The notes under the pieces are model-generated. The model was not told the origin of the DNA. It worked only from the letters and a program-made list of their open reading frames with translations, and did not search any database. A stretch of DNA of 12,945 nucleotides from assembly GCA_028708055.1 (NCBI GenBank), contig JAQVZT010000045.1:1-12945 (forward strand), in the 5' to 3' direction. This DNA comes from Methanothrix sp. GTDB taxonomy: Archaea; Halobacteriota; Methanosarcinia; Methanotrichales; Methanotrichaceae. This document shows, one piece after another, positions 7,284-12,945 of the stretch. Positions within the stretch are counted from its first letter, which is position 1, and each line of letters begins with the position of its first letter. The translations under genes and the position numbers were made by a program.

Positions 7284-7332
7284 TCCATTCAGTTAAGGCA
7301 GATAACGTTGTTGGAAGGCAAAAGCCCAACAA

Positions 7333-7342
7333 GTTTTTATCG
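7333..7342. promoter_or_regulatory. Shared TATA-like box between radical SAM and homocysteine genes
   Basis: GTTTTTATCG (GATAAAAAC on the other strand) is the only AT-rich box in the 80-bp divergent gap. On the plus strand its centre is about 27 bases before the GTG at 7364, which has no Shine-Dalgarno sequence, so that mRNA is probably leaderless. On the minus strand it would start transcription near 7311 and give a leader of about 28 bases. Confidence 0.45.
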
Positions 7343-7363
7343 GATTGCCGATTTCATAAAACC

Positions 7364-8866
7364 GTGCAAGAGAAGTCGTTAGCGGAAATCAACGAACGCA
7401 TTCGCGACGGGAGCGCCCGCGTCGTAACGGCAGAGCAGATGCCTGATATTGTGGACGAGCTGGGCCTTGCCGGAGCTGTGCGCGAGGTGGATGTAGTAAC
7501 CACTGGTACCTTTGGGGCCATGTGCTCCTCGGGAGTATTTCTCAATCTGGGCCATAGTGACCCGCCCATTAAGATCTCCAAAGCCCTGCTCAATAAGGTG
7601 GAAGCCTATGGCGGAGTTGCGGCTGTCGACCTGTTTCTGGGGGCGACACAGCCCTCCGAAGACCGGGGTATAGAGTACGGCGGAGCGCATGTCATGGAGG
7701 ATCTCATCTCCGGAAAGCAGATCGAGGTGGATGCATACGGCGCTGGCACGGACTGCTATCCTCAGATGGACCTGGAGACCAGCCTGCGCCTGGAGGACTT
7801 CAACCAGGCCACAATGGTCAATCCCCGCAATGCCTATCAGCGCTACAATGCAGCCACAAATTCGTCTGATCGCACCATGCATACTTACATGGGCACGCTG
7901 CTTCCCCGCTACGGCAATATTCATTACAGCGGGGCGGGGGTTCTCTCTCCGCTATCCAACGACCCGAATTTCGATTATATCGGAGTGGGGACCCGCATAT
8001 TCCTGGCAGGAGCCCAGGGGTATGTCATAGGATCGGGCACGCAGCATAATCCTCAGAATGGCTTTTCCACGCTCATGGTAACCGGCGACATGAAGAAGAT
8101 GAACAACCATTTTCTGAGGGCGGCCACGTTCCACAAATACGGCCCGAGCCTCTATCTGGGCATAGGCATTCCCATACCGATGCTCAATGAAAAGCTGGCC
8201 AAGAGCACTGCCGTGCGGGACCGGGATATCACCGTTCCTGTGATGGACTATGGAATCGCCCGCCGGGATCGACCCTCTCTGAAGGTCGTAAGCTACGAAG
8301 AGCTGAAGTCCGGCATGGTCGAGATCAACGGTAAGGAGGTTGCGACCTCTTCTCTCTCCAGCTTCCATGTGGCCAGGGAGGTTGCCCTCACCTTGAAGCA
8401 GCAGATCGAGAAGGGCGATTTTCTGCTGAGCTCCGCTGTGGAGAGCCTCTCTCGCGTAGGCAGTTCCCGGCCCATGAAGCAGACAAAGGAATCGCCGAAC
8501 GTGCTGGATGTAATGAGTCGCGATGTAGTTACGGTTCACGAGGATATCGGTGTAGAGGAGGCCGCCAGGCTGATTGTGAGCGGCAGTTTCGACCATCTGC
8601 CGGTTGTCTCCCGGGCGGGAAGGCTGATGGGCATAATTACCGCCTGGGATATATCCAAGGCGGTGGCGAGTGGAAAGTCCTCACGCATCGGGGATATTAT
8701 GACCCGGCGGGTCTATTCCGTCAAGGTGGACGAGCCGATCGAGCTTGCCGCCCGCACATTTGATATGCACAGCATTTCTGCAATGCCCGTTGTAGATAGG
8801 GACGATAAGGTAATCGGGATGATCACCAGCAATCATCTCTCCCGGCTTCTTGCCCGGAGGCGATAG
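7364..8866 (+). CDS. Homocysteine biosynthesis protein (HcyBio/DUF39 domain plus two CBS domains)
   Basis: A 500-residue protein. Residues about 5-360 are the HcyBio (formerly DUF39) domain; 384-436 and 446-498 are two CBS domains (VLDVMSRDVVTV, HLPVVSRAGRLMGIITAWD; IGDIMTRRVYSV, AMPVVDRDDKVIGMITSNH). The family, studied as MA1821 in Methanosarcina acetivorans, forms homocysteine from aspartate semialdehyde and sulfide-derived sulfur with a ferredoxin-like partner. This replaces the O-acylhomoserine route. Two cysteines sit at positions 54 (GAMCSSG) and 131 (GTDCYPQ). As I recall, these are the residue numbers of the persulfide-related cysteines in MA1821, which also supports the GTG start. 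No ribosome binding site precedes the GTG; a TATA-like box 27 bases upstream suggests a leaderless mRNA. The CBS pair probably senses an adenosyl ligand such as SAM or a nucleotide (inference). Its partner follows after two bases. Confidence 0.9.
   Translation: MQEKSLAEINERIRDGSARVVTAEQMPDIVDELGLAGAVREVDVVTTGTFGAMCSSGVFLNLGHSDPPIKISKALLNKVEAYGGVAAVDLFLGATQPSEDRGIEYGGAHVMEDLISGKQIEVDAYGAGTDCYPQMDLETSLRLEDFNQATMVNPRNAYQRYNAATNSSDRTMHTYMGTLLPRYGNIHYSGAGVLSPLSNDPNFDYIGVGTRIFLAGAQGYVIGSGTQHNPQNGFSTLMVTGDMKKMNNHFLRAATFHKYGPSLYLGIGIPIPMLNEKLAKSTAVRDRDITVPVMDYGIARRDRPSLKVVSYEELKSGMVEINGKEVATSSLSSFHVAREVALTLKQQIEKGDFLLSSAVESLSRVGSSRPMKQTKESPNVLDVMSRDVVTVHEDIGVEEAARLIVSGSFDHLPVVSRAGRLMGIITAWDISKAVASGKSSRIGDIMTRRVYSVKVDEPIELAARTFDMHSISAMPVVDRDDKVIGMITSNHLSRLLARRR
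8856..8863 (+). promoter_or_regulatory. Ribosome binding site of the NIL-ferredoxin gene
   Basis: GGAGGCGA lies in the last codons of the homocysteine gene and 5 bases before the ATG at 8869. It shows that the second gene is translated by internal initiation on the shared mRNA, in contrast to the apparently leaderless first gene. Confidence 0.7.
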
Positions 8867-8868
8867 CA

Positions 8869-9255
8869 ATGAAACTAATGCTTCACGTAGCACCTGGAAT
8901 TGTGCGTTATCCACTCATCGCTTCAGTCATACTGGAGACAGGCGCTCTGGTGAACATCGAGAGAGCCAGCATCGATGCAGTGAGCGGCGAGATCGTGCTG
9001 GAGGTTCCTCAGGACAAATGCACGACGGTAAAGGAGGCATTTGAAAGTCGCGGCGTGAAGGTACTGCCTCTGGAGAATCCCGTTATCAGAGATGATAATG
9101 AGTGCGTCCATTGCGGGGCATGTGTCTCCATCTGTCCCACAGGAACATTTCGCTTTGAGGATTGGCTGGTCGTGGCCGATTCGGGCAAATGTATCCAGTG
9201 CGGCGCCTGCGTCGTGGGCTGTCCCCATCGTGCTTTAAAGCTTGTACTGAAGTAG
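8869..9255 (+). CDS. NIL-domain ferredoxin, partner of the homocysteine biosynthesis protein
   Basis: A 128-residue cytoplasmic protein. Residues 1-70 form a NIL domain (ferredoxin-like alpha/beta fold also seen in the methionine transporter ATPase): VRYPLIASVILETGALVNIERASID, a strand-helix-strand pattern. Residues 75-128 carry two [4Fe-4S] motifs: C79-x2-C82-x2-C85-x3-C89-P and C108-x2-C111-x2-C114-x3-C118-P. The same two-gene order occurs in M. acetivorans (MA1821-MA1822), where the ferredoxin protein is needed for homocysteine formation from aspartate semialdehyde. It probably supplies electrons for reducing a persulfide or thio-intermediate. The start is two bases after the upstream stop with a good ribosome binding site, so the two genes form one operon ending at the poly-T tracts that follow. 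Confidence 0.93.
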   Translation: MKLMLHVAPGIVRYPLIASVILETGALVNIERASIDAVSGEIVLEVPQDKCTTVKEAFESRGVKVLPLENPVIRDDNECVHCGACVSICPTGTFRFEDWLVVADSGKCIQCGACVVGCPHRALKLVLK

Positions 9256-9270
9256 GCCTGCATTTGATTG

Positions 9271-9306
9271 GGCGCCTCTTTTTTTCCTTCTTCGTATTAT
9301 TTTTTT
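9271..9306 (+). terminator. Double poly-T terminator of the homocysteine operon
   Basis: A T7 run at 9279-9285 preceded by the GGCGCC palindrome, and a second T7 run at 9300-9306, lie 24-51 bases after the ferredoxin stop. Repeated T runs are the usual archaeal intrinsic terminator. Only a weak AGGC/GCCT stem can be drawn in front of the first. Confidence 0.6.
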
Positions 9307-9572
9307 CGCGAAATATCCTACAGCAGAATAACAATTGGAAAAAATGATAAATTATATAAGCATGAACTGTTTATACAGATAGAATAAGTCGGTAGTAGAT
9401 ATTTTAGCGGTTGTGGGGGAATAGATGATACTTAGTACTTATCTGAGGTGCGATTCGGAAATGCAAAGCTCATGTCCTGCCGCAGCACTTCATCAACTAT
9501 TTTGCTATATTTATACACAATATCGTCGATGCGATCTACTTTTGCATATTATCTCAATAGAAGCAGGTGGAA
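9307..9572 (+). promoter_or_regulatory. Upstream region of the TPR gene, with two TATA-like boxes
   Basis: This AT-rich stretch has two promoter candidates. AAATTATATAAG at 9349-9360 resembles an archaeal TATA box with an A-rich flank before it, giving a start near 9380 and a leader of about 195 bases. CTATATTTATA at 9504-9514 would start near 9536 and give a leader of about 40 bases, ending in the ribosome binding site AGGTGG at 9565-9570. Between them a 53-codon frame opens at 9425 behind GGGGG (9415-9419) and overlaps the TPR start; I do not call it a gene. No RNA gene or long repeat is visible. Confidence 0.4.
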
Positions 9573-9575
9573 ATG

Positions 9576-12500
9576 ATGACTGGTGACCGCGATATCTCAT
9601 CTCTGGCAATCCTGGCCGATGCCATTTGCCAGCCTGCAGGATACGATCCCGAGCAGCTGCGCACTCTCTCCAGCCAGGGATCGGATATCGTTTCACCATT
9701 CATCGAAGCCATACTCTCCTCAGATGAGAATCAAATACAAAAGGGCCTTGCCGGATTGGCCAATTCGCTTTCGGAAAGCAGTAGCTCTGCTGCCTGGCTT
9801 AATCTGGGCCGGCTGGCTGGCAGCCTTTTCTTTCGCCATGTAGCCGAGGAGTACTTTGAGAAGAGTGCCGGTCTGGCCCAAGCGCAGAAAGATTATGTGG
9901 GCCTGGCGAAGGTTTACAATTCCATGGGCTGCCTTTGCATGGATGATGAGGACTGGGATCGAGCCTGCCGGTTCTTTGAAAAAGCCCTGCACGTTCCGAC
10001 GGAGAGAACGCCACCTTCTCTCTTGTGCACCATTCTGGCGAATCTGGGCCGGGCCAGCACTCAGAAAGGAGATTTAGCCGCAGCCGAGCGGTGCTACTCC
10101 CGGATGCTTCTCTTGCTCGATAAGAATGAGCGACGCAGCCGGGCCTATGCCCTATCTTCTCTGGGAGAGATCCATCAGATGAAAGGGGAGCACGGCAGAG
10201 CAGAGGAATGCTACCTGCAGAGCCTCACTGAGATGGAGAAGGCCCAGGACCGTAGGGCCATGGCGGAATCTCTCGCGAGTCTGGCTTCAATTTACCAGAT
10301 AACCGGTGAAGGTGATCGGGTAGAAAGCTGCCTGGACAGAGCCATACATCTTCTTCAGGATATCAGCGATCCGCTTGCTGAGGCAAGGATGCGCTTTCAG
10401 CTGGCGGATTTCTTCTTGCTGGAAGGCCGGTACGATGAGGCTTCAGCCCATTATGAAAAGAGCCTGCCCGCTCTGGAGACAGGCGACTGCCTTCTGGCGG
10501 CCCGCGCTCACGGCCGCATAGGGCAATGCTTCATGGACTCCCGTGACTATGCTCTGGCAGAGGGCCACCTGGAGACGGCAAGAAGGGCCATGCAGGATCA
10601 GGGTGACCAGAGCAGCGTAGCTGATCTGCTGATTCTGATTGCCAGCAATTATCGTCTGCAAAACCGGCTGGATGAAGCTTTGCAGTGCTGCCGGCAATGC
10701 CTGGTGATCAGGGAGCAGCAAGGCGACAGCCATGCCATCGCCGATATCTATAGCTGCATGGGGTTGATTCATGCCGACCGGCGCGAATACCTACCGGGAA
10801 GAGAGTGTTTTCAGAAGGCTGCCGATCTGCTATTGCAGGAGGGAAAATGGCTTGCCGCCGCGGAAGCGCTCTCCAATCTGGCCAGCCTGTGCCACCTGAG
10901 CGGACAGCTGGAGGATGCTCTGAGCGCCTATCACCGCGCTCTGGATATCTTCTCGGAGATGGGCAATGAGCAGGGCAGGTACCAGACACAGGCCAACCTG
11001 GGACTGGTCTATCAGCGCAGGGGAGAGTTCTCTCTGGCGGAAGAGTACCTGCAAAAGAGCCTCGCTGCAAGAGACGGGAGCGATATGGCAGGCGAGGCGA
11101 GCATCAAGCTCTCTTTGGGCCTGACTGTTCAGTGCAAAGGCGAGTGGGATCGAGCCCAGGATTATCTCGAGCAGGCGGCAGCCGCCTTTGAAGATCTGGG
11201 AGACATGCATGGCTACTCCCTGGCGCAGAACAATTTGGGAAACCTTCACTCGGACCTTGGAGACACGGGCAAGGCAATTTTATGCTACAGCCTGAGCCTG
11301 GACGCCAGGCGAGCTGAAAATGACCTGCATGGTATAGCCGTGACCCTGTCCAATCTGGCTGCGGCCCACTGCCAGGAGGGCGAACTTGAGACCGCGGAGG
11401 AGATGTATCAGCAGAGCCTGGCGATCTTTCGGGGGGCCGGCGACATCGGTGGCGAGGCAAAGTCACTCCTGGGCCTCGCCGGGATCAAAGCAGGGATGGG
11501 CGAGCTGTCGGAATCGGTCAGGCATTTTCAGGCGAGCCTGCAGATGGGAATTGATATTGGGGACACTTCGGTCATGACGGAGTCTCTGCAGGGCCTGGTG
11601 AGCGTCTCGCTTCGCCTCGGACTATGGCAGGAGGTGCAGGCCAGCTACATCCGGGTGACCGATGTCCTTCGCTCCCTGGGCGAATCGGAAGCTCTGGCGG
11701 CAGCACTGTGCTCCTGGGGAGACCTGGAGGCAGATCTCGGCGAGTGGGATCATGCTCTTCAATGCTATCAGGATAGCCTAGAAATCCTGGAGCGGCAGGG
11801 AGACGAATATTTCATGGCTGTAGCCAGGAACAATCTGGCCAATATCTGCTACCGGCGGGGCGATTGGACCGCAGCCCTTGAGAGCTACAGTTATAGCCGG
11901 GAGAGCTTTGCCAGGGCGGGTGACGAGAGGAGCCAGGCATCGGTCCTGAGCAACATGGCCAGCCTCTGCTACAAGAGAGGCGAATGGTCCCGGGCTCTGG
12001 ATTGCTACCAGGAGAGCCTGGACCTCTTCGAGAGGCTGGATGATTTGGCCGGGACGGCGCAGGTGCTGGGCAACCTGGGCAACTTCTATCACCGCAGAGG
12101 GGAACGCAGCCTGGCAAAGGAGCACTTTACAAGGGCCCTGGAGATCTGCCGGCGTCTGGAAGACGTGCCTGGTGCCGCTGAGATGCAGTCCTGTATCGAC
12201 ATGCTGCGCCCAGGCAGAAGCGAAATTCCGGAGGACCTCGATGATTACTATAAGCAGCTTGAAGAGCTGAAGGCGCAGGGGGACCTCTCCGGTCAGGCAG
12301 AGGTTCTCAGCGCGCTGGCCGGGTCTCAGGCAGACCGCTGCCAGTGGGAGGCTTCCATTTCCAGCTACCAGAAGAGCCTGCAGCTCTTTTCGGCAGTGGG
12401 TGAGATCTATAACCAAGCTCAGATCCGTTTCAATATGGCATTGGTTTATAAAGACCGGGGGGATTTGGATGAATCCCTTGCCCTTTCTGGCGAAGCCCTG

Positions 12501-12945
12501 GAGATCTTTCAGAGGCTTGACGCAAGGCCCTGCATAGCTCAGGCCAGGCTGAATATGGGGACCATCCTGAGCCTAAAAGGCCTGAGAAAGGATGCTGAAG
12601 ATCACTTCCGCCAGGCCATCAATCTCCAGGAGTCTCTCGAAGTTCAGCCTGATCTGTGCGAAGGGTATCTGTTCAGGGCGCAGTTTCTGGTCAGAGAAGG
12701 GCGAGTGGATGAGGCGGGATTTTATCTGGGTCGGGCGGAGACGCTGCTCGGCATCGCGAACTGTCCTCTTCTTGAAATCATGCTCTGGAGTACGCAAGGG
12801 GAGATCCATCAGAGGGACGGGGGCTATAAAGAGGCAGAGGGCTATTTTGAGAGGGCTCTGTCAAAGGCGAGGATGCTGTGCAACCCTTACGAAGAAGCAA
12901 AAGCCATCGCCAATTTGGGAAGGCTCTGCATGCACCGCAAGAACT
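9576..12945 (+). CDS. Giant TPR-repeat protein, 3' end beyond window
   Basis: An uninterrupted frame of at least 1123 codons that leaves the window without a stop. Residues 1-70 are a non-repeated N-terminal segment. From about residue 72 to the edge I count about 26 consecutive repeats of almost exactly 40 residues, plus the start of another. Their pattern is A-x3-LxNLAxLYxxxGEWxxALxxYxxSLxLFxxLGD, i.e. TPR helices of the kinesin-light-chain/LGN type (TPR_12-like), which form long superhelical scaffolds for protein binding. One repeat near 12180-12300 is degenerate (GRSEIPEDLDDYYKQLEELKAQGDL). No signal peptide or membrane segment is seen in the part present. AGGTGG at 9565-9570 favours the ATG at 9576 (spacing 5) over the adjacent ATG at 9573 (spacing 2). 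A catalytic, CHAT-type or NB-ARC-type partner domain, if any, must lie beyond the window. Such proteins are abundant in some methanogens; the binding partner is unknown. Confidence 0.85.
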   Translation, partial: MTGDRDISSLAILADAICQPAGYDPEQLRTLSSQGSDIVSPFIEAILSSDENQIQKGLAGLANSLSESSSSAAWLNLGRLAGSLFFRHVAEEYFEKSAGLAQAQKDYVGLAKVYNSMGCLCMDDEDWDRACRFFEKALHVPTERTPPSLLCTILANLGRASTQKGDLAAAERCYSRMLLLLDKNERRSRAYALSSLGEIHQMKGEHGRAEECYLQSLTEMEKAQDRRAMAESLASLASIYQITGEGDRVESCLDRAIHLLQDISDPLAEARMRFQLADFFLLEGRYDEASAHYEKSLPALETGDCLLAARAHGRIGQCFMDSRDYALAEGHLETARRAMQDQGDQSSVADLLILIASNYRLQNRLDEALQCCRQCLVIREQQGDSHAIADIYSCMGLIHADRREYLPGRECFQKAADLLLQEGKWLAAAEALSNLASLCHLSGQLEDALSAYHRALDIFSEMGNEQGRYQTQANLGLVYQRRGEFSLAEEYLQKSLAARDGSDMAGEASIKLSLGLTVQCKGEWDRAQDYLEQAAAAFEDLGDMHGYSLAQNNLGNLHSDLGDTGKAILCYSLSLDARRAENDLHGIAVTLSNLAAAHCQEGELETAEEMYQQSLAIFRGAGDIGGEAKSLLGLAGIKAGMGELSESVRHFQASLQMGIDIGDTSVMTESLQGLVSVSLRLGLWQEVQASYIRVTDVLRSLGESEALAAALCSWGDLEADLGEWDHALQCYQDSLEILERQGDEYFMAVARNNLANICYRRGDWTAALESYSYSRESFARAGDERSQASVLSNMASLCYKRGEWSRALDCYQESLDLFERLDDLAGTAQVLGNLGNFYHRRGERSLAKEHFTRALEICRRLEDVPGAAEMQSCIDMLRPGRSEIPEDLDDYYKQLEELKAQGDLSGQAEVLSALAGSQADRCQWEASISSYQKSLQLFSAVGEIYNQAQIRFNMALVYKDRGDLDESLALSGEALEIFQRLDARPCIAQARLNMGTILSLKGLRKDAEDHFRQAINLQESLEVQPDLCEGYLFRAQFLVREGRVDEAGFYLGRAETLLGIANCPLLEIMLWSTQGEIHQRDGGYKEAEGYFERALSKARMLCNPYEEAKAIANLGRLCMHRKN

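Noticed and set aside
7280..7288. A two-codon upstream ORF (ATG GAA TGA) just before the B12-like radical SAM start
   Set aside because: It arises from closely spaced ATGs and has no ribosome binding site; more likely chance than an attenuator.
7952..8596. A 214-codon open frame antisense to the homocysteine gene
   Set aside because: The plus strand encodes a clearly conserved enzyme here. The antisense translation has no recognisable domain and no start signal.
11778..12416. A 212-codon open frame on the minus strand inside the TPR gene
   Set aside because: Antisense open frames are expected opposite a GC-rich, Leu/Ala/Gln-rich repeated gene. It shows no family motif, and the plus-strand TPR frame explains the sequence completely.
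9576..12945. Regular 120-bp spacing that could suggest a DNA repeat array or CRISPR
   Set aside because: The period is the 40-codon TPR unit. The copies are conserved at protein level and diverged at DNA level, with no short identical repeats separated by unique spacers.

Overview
This window reads as a piece of an archaeal, very probably methanogen, chromosome, most likely from the Methanosarcinales (a Methanothrix-like organism is my best guess). The evidence is gene content: an oxygen-sensitive ferredoxin-dependent 2-oxoacid oxidoreductase (IorAB), the methanogen-type homocysteine synthesis pair (HcyBio/DUF39-CBS protein followed by a NIL-domain ferredoxin), a DUF2551 protein, a COG2108-type radical SAM protein, a dodecin and a very long TPR protein. 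Control signals also look archaeal: AT-rich TATA-like boxes, several probably leaderless or short-leader genes, GGTG-type ribosome binding sites inside operons, and poly-T terminators. I see no rRNA, tRNA, CRISPR array, insertion sequence or phage gene.

Layout. 1-104 (-): the first 34 codons of a dodecin, cut by the window edge. 207-1202 (+): a degenerate aminoglycoside-phosphotransferase-fold kinase-like protein, divergent from the dodecin. 1225-4216 (-): an operon transcribed iorA, iorB, then a small HEAT-repeat protein. iorA and iorB overlap by ATGA, and a poly-T terminator lies in the 22-bp gap to the kinase-like gene. 4318-5714 (+): a COG2108-like radical SAM protein followed by a DUF2551 winged-helix-like protein. 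5772-7283 (-): a large radical SAM protein with an N-terminal B12-binding-like region. 7364-9255 (+): the homocysteine pair, two bases apart. 9256-9572: a 317-bp intergenic stretch with poly-T terminators, two TATA-like boxes and a doubtful 53-codon small ORF. 9576-end (+): an open reading frame that runs off the window (at least 1123 codons) encoding about 26 TPRs of 40 residues each.

How the genes fit together. Three of the transcription units are Fe-S and low-potential-electron modules. IorAB interconverts aryl-2-oxoacids and aryl-acetyl-CoA with ferredoxin. The HcyBio/NIL-ferredoxin pair makes homocysteine from aspartate semialdehyde and sulfide-derived sulfur. The two radical SAM proteins have no assigned substrate. 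All three divergent gene pairs have a single compact AT-rich core between them that could serve as a TATA box in both directions. The most unexplained associations are the HEAT-repeat/CxxC protein at the end of the iorAB operon, the radical SAM-DUF2551 pair, and the giant TPR protein.
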